Under the pieces are notes generated by a model. The model was given only the letters and a program-made list of their open reading frames with translations, was not told the origin of the DNA and did no database searches. A stretch of 46,081 bases of DNA from Asterionellopsis glacialis (lineage: Eukaryota > Bacillariophyta > Plagiogrammaphyceae > Rhaphoneidales > Asterionellopsidaceae): positions 8,919 to 54,999 of the forward strand of contig WKLE02001054.1 in NCBI GenBank assembly GCA_014885115.2. Direction: 5' to 3'. A program made the position numbers and the translations under genes. Shown piece after piece: positions 8,570 through 19,091 of the stretch. Position 1 is the first letter of the stretch. Every line of letters begins with the position of its first letter.

Positions 8570-10243
8570 TCAAGCGGCAGAAGTGGTGGAAGTACCCTTC
8601 AGAGTGTTGATTTTTTCTTCTAGATACTTTTCACGGTCGGAATATGCCGAAATTGCTTTTCCCAATAATTGGACCTGTCGATCTCGCAGATGGCTCTTAC
8701 GAACCAATCTTGGAAGTTGACGGTTGGCAGCTTCTTTACTTTGTATAACTATATTGACCAATGTATCTACCGACTGTGGAGCACTGGCTAATTCCTTGCG
8801 AAGTTCCGATAAATGTTGTTCATTTTCTTTACGTAGCACCTTCAAGTTTTCAATTTCTGTATCCTTTTGAAATTCTTTGGTATGTCGGAGTGCGCAATCA
8901 AAATCTTCTCTCATTTCTTCTACCATGGTGTTCATGACTTGGTTGGTACGTTCCAATGATGTAATGAAATTAGGTTGAATAGGAACCAAAGTTTTGGCAT
9001 CGTCACATTCTTCTTCGAAGTTTTCACATATCTTGGTTGCCTTGTTTAATACTTGCCTGAGATGTTCCTTATTTTCTTCCGGTGTAAATGATGTGGGATG
9101 AGTATCAAACAGAATTTCTTTCACATCCCGCTCTAATTCGTTGCCATACCGTGATCGTAGTTTTGACATGATTTGAAGTTGACGTTGGCGTCTCTTCGAT
9201 TGACCTATTTTTTCTTCCATGCGATTCTTTTCCAAGACGTATTGGAAACTGCTAACTTTACTTTTCGCTTTTGCGGCAGCTATCTTTTGGCGAAGTGCAT
9301 TCATCTTATCCTCTACTGCCTCTATGCGTTGTTGGGTAGCAGATTCTTCATCCTTCAATTCGTTCACTATCCGGATAGTATCTGATGCAGAATTAATTTC
9401 ATTTCGTAAATACACAATCCTATTCGGGAGATTCTTACTTTCTAGCTCTTCAATAGTATCATCAATCACATGAATATTTTTTCTCAATTCTTGGGCAGCA
9501 TCGTCCTGTTGACTGTTGCTGTCGGTGGTAGGGTCTTCTTCATGGAGCATCTTTTGCACGTCTGCAACCCATTGCTGTTTGTCCACTTGACATCGCTTGG
9601 TGTTTGAACTCAACAAAGCATTTCTTAGAGATTTACTCTGTGATTTGTTGGAGTGAAGTTTCATCATCATGGCACTTGCAATGTTGGTAGAAGAAGAGGG
9701 ACAATTTTTGCTCGTAGCATCAGCAGCTTCAAAGCTTTTACCAGCTGACATCACAAGGGAAGTCAAGGATTTCCTTCGTCGTAACATGCCTGGACGATGT
9801 AAAGTAGTGTCTTCAGTAGTTGCAGAGGTTATTTCGGGTTGCGCTGGAGATTTTTCAACATCCGAAACAGTATTATTTCCGACACCCATTACCAAGGATG
9901 TCAAAGAATTTCTTCGTCGTAACATACCTGGGCGGGGTGGGGGAACAGCAGGCGCTGACGTTTCTTGGGGGAGTGATTCCCCGGTAGTATTGATATTATC
10001 CGTGGCTTCTGTCGATGACTTATTCGTTCCTACATTCATTACCAAGGAAGTCAAAGAATTTCTTCGCCGCATCATTCCGGGACGAGGAGGAGAGATAACG
10101 TCCTCGGTATGAGCCGAATAATTCAAATTAGAACCAGAGGCAACGCGTTTCAATTCTTTGTTTGAATTCTCTCCTTGCTGTTGCGATTGTACGTACTGCA
10201 CCTGATCTTCAGTTTGCATCAGGCTACGGATGGAAACAAACAT
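8570..10243 (-). CDS. coiled-coil protein with three RPGMxRRRxSLTSLVM motifs (557 aa)
   Basis: I do not recognise the family. The frame starts at an ATG (reverse of CAT at 10241-10243) and is uninterrupted. Residues 1-170 are disordered and contain three near-identical copies of a motif at about 52-69, 102-119 and 149-165: PRPGMMRRRNSLTSLVM, PRPGMLRRRNSLTSLVM and HRPGMLRRRKSLTSLVM, spaced about 46-50 residues. Each is followed by a short acidic/Ser/Thr linker. Arg-Arg-x-Ser-Leu fits basophilic kinase (PKA-like) sites, and the following LTSLVM is a small hydrophobic helix candidate. From about 245 to 480 the protein is Glu/Lys/Gln/Arg-rich with heptad-like leucines, so probably a long coiled coil. 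The C-terminal 60 residues are basic. No enzyme motif is visible. It could be a cytoskeletal or centrosomal scaffold; that is a guess. Confidence 0.75.
   Translation of the reverse strand: MFVSIRSLMQTEDQVQYVQSQQQGENSNKELKRVASGSNLNYSAHTEDVISPPRPGMMRRRNSLTSLVMNVGTNKSSTEATDNINTTGESLPQETSAPAVPPPRPGMLRRRNSLTSLVMGVGNNTVSDVEKSPAQPEITSATTEDTTLHRPGMLRRRKSLTSLVMSAGKSFEAADATSKNCPSSSTNIASAMMMKLHSNKSQSKSLRNALLSSNTKRCQVDKQQWVADVQKMLHEEDPTTDSNSQQDDAAQELRKNIHVIDDTIEELESKNLPNRIVYLRNEINSASDTIRIVNELKDEESATQQRIEAVEDKMNALRQKIAAAKAKSKVSSFQYVLEKNRMEEKIGQSKRRQRQLQIMSKLRSRYGNELERDVKEILFDTHPTSFTPEENKEHLRQVLNKATKICENFEEECDDAKTLVPIQPNFITSLERTNQVMNTMVEEMREDFDCALRHTKEFQKDTEIENLKVLRKENEQHLSELRKELASAPQSVDTLVNIVIQSKEAANRQLPRLVRKSHLRDRQVQLLGKAISAYSDREKYLEEKINTLKGTSTTSAA
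9749..10090 (-). repeat. region coding three RPGMxRRRxSLTSLVM units
   Basis: Three protein-level repeats inside the coiled-coil gene. The DNA is also similar between copies (AAGTCAAAGAATTTCTTCG appears twice on the plus strand), suggesting internal tandem duplication followed by divergence of the linkers. Confidence 0.85.
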
Positions 10244-10389
10244 GATGATGTACGGGAGTTCCTTTGCAAACTTTAAGTGTGTCTCAGAGCTATCGTAAGA
10301 AATTGATCAGGAAAAAATTGTGCATCAGTTTTTGTTCTCTTCAGTCAAGGATCCCAAGCCAGAGAGCACCTCTAAGATGGATCATAGGT

Positions 10390-10485
10390 ATGTACCGGTA
10401 CCGTATCGTAGCTCATAGGAACAACTTCTGTCCTACTGTCAGCTATAGTATTTATTTAATACCTGTACCAGGTACCAGTATTATT
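10390..10485 (-). promoter_or_regulatory. palindrome cluster upstream of coiled-coil gene
   Basis: Includes GTACCGGTAC at 10392-10401 and a GGTACC core (CCTGTACCAGGTACCAG) at 10463-10479, about 150-240 bp upstream of the start at 10243. GTACCGGTAC recurs at 13940-13949 upstream of the LRR gene. Regulatory function is inferred from position only. Confidence 0.3.
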
Positions 10486-11098
10486 TATAGACGGACCTAT
10501 ACAGTTGTTTCCACAGTACTACACGTATTAATAATTACTCCCTGAAGTACATCGTAATGTGTTCAGATAATCTCCTTGCAGTAGTCCCAAAGGATCCAAG
10601 AGGAACATTCCTAACGAGAATAATAAGAGATGATTTCAGATAAGCTGCGGTATCGTACAACGACATTCTTCGAATATTTATTTATAATTATGAGTCTAAT
10701 GAAAAAAAGCGAATCATCATCTGCTTCCGAATGGTTCGCTTCGAAATAATTTCAGAAATGTCTTACAAAGGAAATTTTGGAAAAAATATAATAGATAATT
10801 ATTGTGATCGTAGTGACATGAACTGTTGAGCCGTACAATTTTCATTTAATGAAACGCGACTTATAAACCACGTCAGGGGCTTAGATCTTTCGAACTATTC
10901 ATAAATTATGTCCTGTGTAAAAGATAATCCTACTCTGCTATCATGCCCGGACCATCCGGTATTCCAACGTATGAAATCAACCTAAGAGATACCATTCATG
11001 CAAGAAAAGGATCGATCGTGATAATGGGATCAGAACTGTCATTTGTTTCTCAGTAAAATTCAAGTTGAAAATGGTACTGTACAAGGTGTAATAGGTAC

Positions 11099-11118
11099 CG
11101 TAGGACCTAGGTCCTACG
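11099..11118. repeat. perfect 20-bp palindrome
   Basis: Half-site CGTAGGACCT followed by its reverse complement. Its right half is part of a 17-bp word that also occurs at 1744-1760. Confidence 0.9.
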
Positions 11119-11601
11119 TGCTATCAGAAAAGAATTGCCTGGAGTTGTACTGAGCTACTACTGAAAGAACAACGCCGTTCTTCATACAGATACCACGTAA
11201 TGTACAATTAAGGAATTCATGCATACTACCAGGCACGGACGGAGTTATTTTTTGGCGCTGTATTCCTATGCCTAATATTATTTAGACCTTACAAACTATC
11301 GAATTAATAAAAAATATTGAATAATATTATGTATATATATTATTGATTATAGCTTTCGCATGGAAATCAGACTTTTAAGGAACCAGAGGATACGTCACTA
11401 TTTCTGTCCAATTTCTGTTCACAACATTTTTGCATCAACATCAGCTTCCTACACAGGCGCTTTTTACCTACCATAGGTCCTATTAATACCATCTGTCTGA
11501 TAAATAATACTCCGTAGTTATTAATAATGCATCAATTTCAGGAGTCTGTTTTCTCCCCAGACATCCATATACTGATCGAAAGTCTTGAGCTCTAGATCAC
11601 T

Positions 11602-11647
11602 AATATTGCCAGTAACCAGACCAGAATATTGCCAGTAACCAGACCAG
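11602..11647. repeat. tandem duplication, 2 x 23 bp
   Basis: Two perfect head-to-tail copies of a 23-bp unit beginning AATATTGCCAGTAACC (11602-11624 and 11625-11647). Confidence 0.9.
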
Positions 11648-13349
11648 TTCCAGGTTTGAAGCTGAATGTGTATCCAAACAAAGTTACTTAGATTTTAAAA
11701 AAAGGTATAAATAATCCATTGGAAAATATAACCACTTCTGTGAAACTCCAAAAATAATTCTGCAGAAAATAACACCAATATAAAAATATAGGTAAACCAT
11801 TAAAAATTGCCATAAGCCAGAACAAAGTGGGTGATACTCTGTTTCTTATTTTTTCTTAGGTATTTTTTGGGGATGACCGGTTCTTTCCCTCAGAATCGTA
11901 CGGTCGTGAATATAATATACATGACTATGAATTTTGAGGACAGGAGCTGTTGACAACAAAAGGAAATCTACAATGACAGTTTTGCTCAACTTAACTTAAA
12001 TGCCATAGCGTTCAATCTAAAATTCTGTTTCAATACAGGCAAGCAAAATCAAACAACACTTGCCAGTATCAAAACATTTTATTGATTTGATGGTCATGGT
12101 GTTCAAGTTAAGCTGGGAGCAAAAAGATGGATCAGCTATTATCAGACAGACAGTAAACTCATACCAATAGGAATAGGATTAAATATATTAATAATATCAA
12201 TATATATATGAGCTGCATCACTCTTTTGGTAAAATTTTCAGTCATAGTTGACAAATGCATCATATAATACTATAATATGTGCAATATTATTATGTAACAC
12301 AGCAACATTGAACCTGCAGAACCGACATGCACCTTTGTTGGGCCCAAAGAATCCATTTTTTTCCTTTTGTATTGTGTGTCTCAAGAGTGCTGTACCTGGT
12401 ACTTTAGATAAGACCTGACTGCACTTATTGTCATTGCCAGAACTTGTCATAAATGATACTGGTAGGACCTACCTAATAGCCTGGGGGGCTCAAAAAGAAA
12501 AGTTGGAAAAAAAACTTACCAATTGTGATAAATTTGGGTGGCCAAAAAAATGCTACATGACTTTTTCAACCATGTGGATAGTAAAAAGCAGAGAGTGACA
12601 CCTTGCTTAGGCAGCTCTACCAATTAATGTTCTCCCTACCTTATCTAGAATGTTCCAGGAGAGATTAATGCATGACATGAAGTTATAGTTGCATGCTTTC
12701 AATATTGAAGGTAGCTTGCTAATATCAAGAATACTGTAATGATATAATAAGTTATTCCGATACTAGAACTGTACTGCAAATTGGTTTTGCTAATACAGAT
12801 ACAAGTTTTTTTAAATCAGCTGCTCCTAATAGCATGTTTGCCCTAAGGTCCTGGTGACAATAATCTGGAGTGCTACCCACCCCACTTACTGTATGATGGG
12901 GACATCCTAGGTTTTTGTCAAAACTACGATTTACTGCCATCCACACACAAAATTCTTCAATATATTTTTACAAAACTCACAACAATGTCACCTCTGATAT
13001 TTCCCAGTATAGTTTTTCATCAAAAGTAAGTAGCAGGCCTATTAGATACATAAATAAACTTTTAGTTTCTTCTGTAAAATTGATGGTGAGGGTACTAAAC
13101 AAGTAACTATGTGTAATTTACAGAATTCATTCAAAATCAGAAATTTTTGATCAAAAATGAAAATTCAGGATTTATCTACAAGTAGATACAAGTAGGGGGT
13201 CCACAGAGAGATATGAGAAAAAGTAAAAAACTATATAAAAGCACGAAAAAAATGTCACCGGAATGAAGAAAAAATGTAACTTTTCTTTTACATTTTTCAA
13301 AGATAACCTCGTCTTAAATGTGAAGACACTTAAACTTCTTTTTATAAAA

Positions 13350-13683
13350 AGATTTTCTGTCTCGGACCTGCGACCTGCAGCAATCCGCCTTTGCCTGAAT
13401 TCCAAGCACATATTATTATTTAATACCTACCGGTACTCAGTTTAAGATTACCTCCTTGCGAAGATGAATATTATTAATATGTTATGTTGTTGTTGTTGTA
13501 TAATACGTATTGTTTGGTAACAAGGTACGATAAAGAATTCAAAAATTTTTTGTAAGATTTTCTGTTACGGACCTGCGACCTGCAGCAATCCTCTGAATCC
13601 CTAGTAGAATAACCTTGTAAGGAATACTATCAGCATAATTTGTATTGTTTGAAATGAAGGCACGACAAAGATTTCAAAAATAC
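13350..13683. repeat. diverged tandem repeat, about 200-bp period
   Basis: A 37-bp block containing GGACCTGCGACCTGCAGCAA occurs at 13350-13386 and 13555-13591 with about two mismatches. Downstream in each copy is a second shared block: ATTGTTTGGTAACAAGGTAC... at about 13509 and ATTGTTTGAAATGAAGGCAC... at about 13647. The order is the same, so this looks like two diverged copies of one unit. Confidence 0.75.
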
Positions 13684-13799
13684 CAACTATCCTATGCTAC
13701 TAAAAATGATTTATTATTTTTCATCACCAAAAACCAATACTTGGAGTAATACCGAACATGATTTTCTACCAGGATTTTCCAGAATCATGAAAAATGAAT

Positions 13800-14045
13800 A
13801 AATACCTGTACCTGTAGGACTCTATGGCATTAGTAATTGCACGGCTGGAACTGGTAGCCTACGGTAGTCCTAGAGAGCAGAAATCGCAGGTAAATGATTA
13901 CACTATGATTTTCTACGAACACAGCGATCTTTCTGGTAGGTACCGGTACTGTATGTCAGAATCTCACTGTATTCTCTAGGTCCTAGAGAGAAGTGCTGCA
14001 GCAGAAAAACATAATTACAAACCCATAGTCCTCTCTAGAGAGCGA
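13800..14045 (+). promoter_or_regulatory. palindrome cluster upstream of LRR gene
   Basis: Holds GTACCGGTAC (13940-13949), an interrupted palindrome CTCTAGGTCCTAGAG near 13975-13989, and CTCTCTAGAGAG (14031-14042), all within 280 bp of the ATG at 14076. It may be promoter or 5' leader; unproven. Confidence 0.35.
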
Positions 14046-14075
14046 TCTTTCAAAACTAAAAAAGTGCGCCTAACC

Positions 14076-17000
14076 ATGTCCTTCTCAAAAAAGGTAGAAG
14101 GAAAGTATGGTGAAAACGAGGACGGCGATGACTCCTCTCATATCAGTCGGTTGCCTCCTTCCAGGAATAGCATTCCAGGCGAAAATATTGATCCAACCAC
14201 AACAACAAAAAACTCTGAAAATGAATCAGAATCATCATCTTTTAAGTTTGAAGACGAAGAGAAGAAGTTGTCTTCGTTGTCTACGAAACGCGATTCTAAA
14301 CGTGCAGCAATTGCTACAAAAAGTGAATACAAGACGTATACTTCCTCAACTACAAAGAATAATGGTGTTACTACTATGAAAAGTGAGGATAGAAAACCAA
14401 CAGACAAACCTGTCGTTCCTAAACGACCTGGTTCAGCAGTGCCATCCGAGCCTGAATTTATTCCTGAAACTGTTGGCAATTACGATGGCGACCTTATCCA
14501 CCAAAAGCTCCAGTCAAAGATATCTTATCCTTCTTCTAATACTAACAAAGGAACTAATGTAAAAAAACTTCCAGGTGCGGTTGCAGTAAAAGATTCAGCA
14601 GCAATAACAACAAATTCAACTCGTAATGTTGCTGCTGCCGCTTCTGCGAACGACGAACCGGAATTGATTTATGATACTCAAACTACAAAATATCATGACA
14701 ATGGTGATCTGACATCCAAATTAGGAAAAACTTGTAAAAGCCATGCAGCCGCACTCGTAGCAACTGCACCTGGTGCAGTTGCAGTGGGTGGTGACTCATC
14801 GAAAGCATCGGCTGCAAAAACCGCGTCAAAGAAGTTGGCCAACGATGATTATGACCATACCATCAAACACAAAGAAAAATATTATGGTGAGGGGCAGGCT
14901 GCAAGTAAAGATCTTGGATTGATAGTCATTGATACTGAAGAAGATGAGGTAGATGTAGAGAACTGTCAAGCACCTGGTAGTCATAGAAGACCTGGTGCAT
15001 TTTCTATTGAAGGCGTTGGAGGTAATGTAGTTGATGAAGCGAACTCTTTTGGATCAGTGGAGCAGCAAGAAATAGAAAACACTTCCCCCGTGGTTCACGA
15101 GAGGAGCACTCCATCTGCTCCAGTGATTAATGAACGATCATCTTCAATGCACTTAATTTCAGCAACAATGGTGGAAGATCCTGAAATTTGGGAAGCAGAA
15201 GCAGTATCAGAATCAGAAGTCAAACGCAAGAGACGACGATTTTTCTTTTGTATCATGGGTGGATTCCTCGTAGTGAATGCCATTGTTTTAGGGAGTGTTT
15301 TGCCAAAAGTTTTAAATAAAAATCCTGCACCTAGTCCAACTCCATCCCCGACACCATTTCCAACAATATCACCCTCTGCATCACCATCAGCCGTACCTAC
15401 AACTAATATACGTGCAAGATTGGAGAGTTTGATTCCAACTCAAACCATAGATAATTTTGACGACGAAAATTCACCTCAACATCAAGCATTGTTGTGGATT
15501 GAAGGTGATAATAATACAGATATTTTTAATGTGTCAGACGGACGCTTGACACAAAGATTCGCGTTGGCAACGTTGTTCTATAGTACCCTTGGGAATAACT
15601 GGATCGGTGGTACCAATTGGTTATCATCAACGGACGAGTGTGGTTGGCAAACTTCGCTAACTCCAACACTTACCGAGCAACTTACAACCGACAGGACAAC
15701 TCCATGTTACGGTCTAGATGATGAACTTTTTACTAGCCTTGAACTTACCTTTCATCGTATGAGTGGCAGTCTGCCACCGGAACTTTCTCTGTTGAGCGCT
15801 TTAGAGAAAATAGATCTATCGAACAACATTTTGACTGGAGCGATCCCTTCTGAGTTAGGACTCTTGAACAGAATGACTGAACTAATATTGAATGAAAACA
15901 GCATTTCTGGGTCGATACCGTCCGAGATTGGACATCTGACTAACGTGAGGACTTTGGATCTTTCGTCGAACAATCTCCAAGGAACCATCCCGTCAACGCT
16001 TATGCAGTCGGTATTGAATCTCAAGATACTTAACCTTTTTGATAACAACCTCTCGGGGCAGATAATGTCTGACATAGGCATGTTGAAACAGCTTGAAACT
16101 GTTTCCCTGGCTCGGAACACCTTATCTGGGCCTATTCCAAGTGAACTAGGCCAACTAGAACTAAGAGGATTGTTGCTTGACGGTAATGCTTTGTCAGGAA
16201 CAATTCCATTTGGAAACAGTACAGAGATTCCGCCTCTTTTTGGCACTGTTCGAAACCTGGGAATTTCAGGGAATTTCCTTTCGGGTTACATACCAACGGA
16301 GATTGGCCTAATGTCTCAGATTCGATTTCTCCATTTACAAAGGAATCAACTAAGTGGTCCTATCCCTACAGAACTTGGCATTGTCAAAGGTAGCTTAAAG
16401 GAATTAATGCTTGGAAACAATAAGTTGACAATGCATCTCCCACAAGAATTTTGGCAGCTTACGAACCTGAATACGATGGACCTCTCGTATAATCCTCTTC
16501 TGGTGGGATCAATTTCTGAAAATCTTGATAAAATGACAAATTTGAACAAATTTGAGCTCATCTATACGGGTTTGACAGGTACTATCCCAACAAGTCTTGG
16601 CTTGCTTTCCAGTATCACAAGGTTGTCACTTTTGTATAATATAGGACTTCAAGGTACCATTCCTACCGAAATTGGGCTTCTCAGTGATCTTGGTACGTAA
16701 GCTGATCAATATTTCCATTCTGATTTACGTTTAAAAACGTTCATAATCTAGCTCGTATGCTTTTTGTTCGTACTAATATTTTTTTCTTGTTACATAACAT
16801 GGTATGGAAGAATCTCTCAGTATTGCGTATCACGTAAACTTTGCGCAGTCTTCCATTCCGACAGAGATAGGATCCCTCGATGCTTTGCAGGATCTCTTGA
16901 TCGCATACAACAACCACAACGGGGAATATCCCACTGAAATTGGGCTTTTGACTCGACTGGAAGTTCTAGACTTTCAATACAATCCTCAAGTTGGGGGGTC

Positions 17001-18737
17001 ATTTCCTTTGGAGATTGCTTTGCTGACTAATTTAGGTACGTGCAAGGTTTTTTAAATGTAAAGTCACCAAAAAGATTATAAACTCACGTTCAATGAAAAC
17101 TAACTTTGTGCACAACTCAATTTCCTTTAGAATATTTCAGTCTAAAATACAATTTATTACTTGAAGGGGCGTTACCAACCGAATTTGGATTGCTTACTTC
17201 ACTGAATACGCTCCTTCTGGGTGACACAGGTGCCTCGTGAGTGAACTACAATATACCATTTTTCTTTTGTGAACAAATTTCAGAACTTCCTCACCCTTAT
17301 TGAGCTTTGAAATCATATAGGCAAATCCCGTCTGAGCTTGGCAAATTGACAGATCTCGAGATCTTAGATCTTTCTTACACGATATTTCTTGAAGGCCCCA
17401 TTCCAACAGAATTAGGATTGCTCAATAAGCTGAATAACTTGAACCTGATCTCCTCAAGATTAAAAGGGACGATTCCAAGCGAAGTGTGCGCTCTTACAGA
17501 TCAGGACCTGCGAATACTACTTGTTGACTGTGAATTGGTTCTGTGCAGTTGTTGCAATGACTGTAGCTATGAAAATACTAACACAAACCTCCCTACAAGC
17601 TCTCCAACCGTTGCTTGCACCTTGGACGAGATGGAAATTCGTTTAGAAGTTAGTACTGATTCATACCCAGGAGAAACGTACTGGGCATTTGTTGAAGACC
17701 AATCAAAGGATATCCTATTTTCAGGTGGTCCATATTCCGAAAAGTACACAGATTTTGTGCACTACTTTTGCCTCCCTGCGGATTCTTGTACAATACTTGC
17801 CATTCTTGACACGGAAGGGGACGGATTTGATGGTCGTGGCGAATGTAGGCTTTTCGTAGAGAATGAACTGGTCGCAACTGTTGACATGTTCGGTGAACAA
17901 GAGACGGTACGATTTGGTGATTGTCCGCCGACATCAGCTCCTACAACAAGTCCGACAAAAGAATTGTTAGTCTGTGACGAAGAACTTTCGTCGTTGAGAG
18001 TAGACATTATTACCGATGAATTTCCTGGTGAAACTACATGGGCGGTTATTGACAAAGAAAACTACGATGCTGCCTTGGGTGGAACAGAAGAACTATCCTT
18101 CATTCTTGTAAATGATAATTTACTGAATGCTGAAACAAAATATACGAATGATGCATGTTTGCCGAATGATACATGTTTTATCTTCGTTATTCTTGACGAG
18201 TACGGTGATGGTATATGTTGTTTGAGTGGTTTTGGAAGCTACACGCTAACTTTGAATGGAGAGATAATCGCGACTGGTGGACAATTTAGACAGCAGGAAA
18301 TAATCAATATTGGGCCCTGCGATGATAACATTGGTGTTGTGCCTGTTGATCCTCCTACAGATCAGCGGAATCCATGTGATGCTGGTTTTGGAGTACTCTC
18401 AGTGGAGATAAAATTCGAAAGTGGAGTCCCACAGAACAATACAGTTTGGTCTGTTATTGATAGTAATTCTGAGATTACTTTGTTAGAAGGTCAAGGTCCA
18501 TCAGGTAGCGAAGTAGGGACGGATGCTGTTGTCGAAGAAGATACATGTGTGCTATTGACTTCCTGTACGGTATTCACGATCTCCGAATTTCCTGGTGAGG
18601 ACAATTACATGGACGGCGAAAAGTTTGGAGCATCTATCGCTTACACAATCTATCTAAATGACGATCCAGTTGCTACCGGTACCTATTTTGGAATATCACA
18701 AACTCTTCATCGATTTGGCGATTGCTTCCCCCAGTAA
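14076..18737 (+). CDS. membrane-anchored LRR protein with three C-terminal extracellular repeats (4 exons, 1454 aa)
   Basis: Exons 14076-16692, 16811-17035, 17131-17236 and 17321-18737. Joining them keeps one frame and an unbroken LRR register (for example SDL|ESLSIAYHVNFAQSSIP). The frame is open back to a GTG at 14064, but 14076 is the first ATG. Residues 1-386 are disordered and Ser/Thr/Lys-rich with recurring PGA(V/F) words. A membrane helix at about 388-411 (FFFCIMGGFLVVNAIVLGSVL) follows basic KRKRRR, which predicts a cytoplasmic N-terminus. Next come a Pro/Ser stalk (about 420-445), an N-cap (WIGGTNWLSSTDECGW, about 507-525) and about 18-20 plant-type LRRs (SGxIPTEIGxL) to about 1040. 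The C-terminus has three Cys-containing units of about 110 aa with (D/E)xYGDG- and FPGET-like words (about 1084, 1201, 1338). No kinase domain is present. A surface receptor or adhesion role is inferred from architecture. Confidence 0.85.
16693..16810 (+). other. intron 1 of LRR gene (118 nt)
   Basis: Donor GTACGT at 16693 and acceptor AG at 16809-16810, phase 1. Splicing turns the in-frame stop at 16698-16700 into a continuous LRR. Confidence 0.85.
17036..17130 (+). other. intron 2 of LRR gene (95 nt)
   Basis: Donor GTACGT at 17036 and acceptor CTTTAG ending at 17130, phase 1. The joined reading TNL|EYFSLKYN continues the LRR consensus. Confidence 0.85.
17237..17320 (+). other. intron 3 of LRR gene (84 nt)
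   Basis: Donor GTGAGT at 17237 and acceptor ATATAG ending at 17320, phase 2. The joined reading GDTGA|SQIPSELG keeps the LRR spacing. Confidence 0.85.
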
Positions 18738-19091
18738 TAATCGTGGTATTTGTTGCTTGTACAACAACTTCAACTTAAATTTTTAGTCTAGTTTTGTCAT
18801 TTTAGTGAAGTGAAAACAAGTCTTAAGGTATCCATATTCATATTCCGCAAAACCTTTTCAATTTTACGATTCGTTGTCAGCGCCTTTTTCTGAGTTGTAT
18901 TCGACCACACAAAATGAGAAAGACATCAGCTATTTTATATTTGGATAACTTCACTATTCAAAGGTGCAGAACTGCGACATAACGCGCATTGCGTCTTAGC
19001 TGTGAAGTGAAATTGTTGTTCTGAATGTCTTCTAATAGAATGTTGATTATTCTGCCTTTTAAATGTGGATATCTACTTGTGCTTAATTCTA
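18738..19091. other. convergent 3' intergenic region
   Basis: 354 bp between the convergent stop codons of the LRR and importin genes. No gene or repeat recognised. Confidence 0.6.

Larger units (their letters stand above)
10244..14075. other. long intergenic region with repeats
   Basis: About 3.8 kb between the divergently placed start codons of the coiled-coil gene (-) and the LRR gene (+). No open frame here is convincing. It contains a 20-bp palindrome (11099), a 23-bp tandem duplication (11602), a diverged tandem repeat of about 200 bp (13350-13683) and palindrome clusters next to both genes. Part of it may be decayed transposon. Confidence 0.6.

Noticed and set aside
9669..10112. 147-codon plus-strand frame with internal repeats (KEFLRRNIPGR).
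   Set aside because: The repeats are the antisense of the SLTSLVM-coding repeats of the minus-strand gene, which has the longer frame and a clear coiled coil.
16801..16870. Apparent one-base deletion in the LRR gene (an alternative frame reads KNLSVLRIT then a stop).
   Set aside because: Using the AG at 16809-16810 as acceptor with phase 1 gives ESLSIAYHVNFAQSSIP, which already fits the LRR register, so no frameshift is needed.
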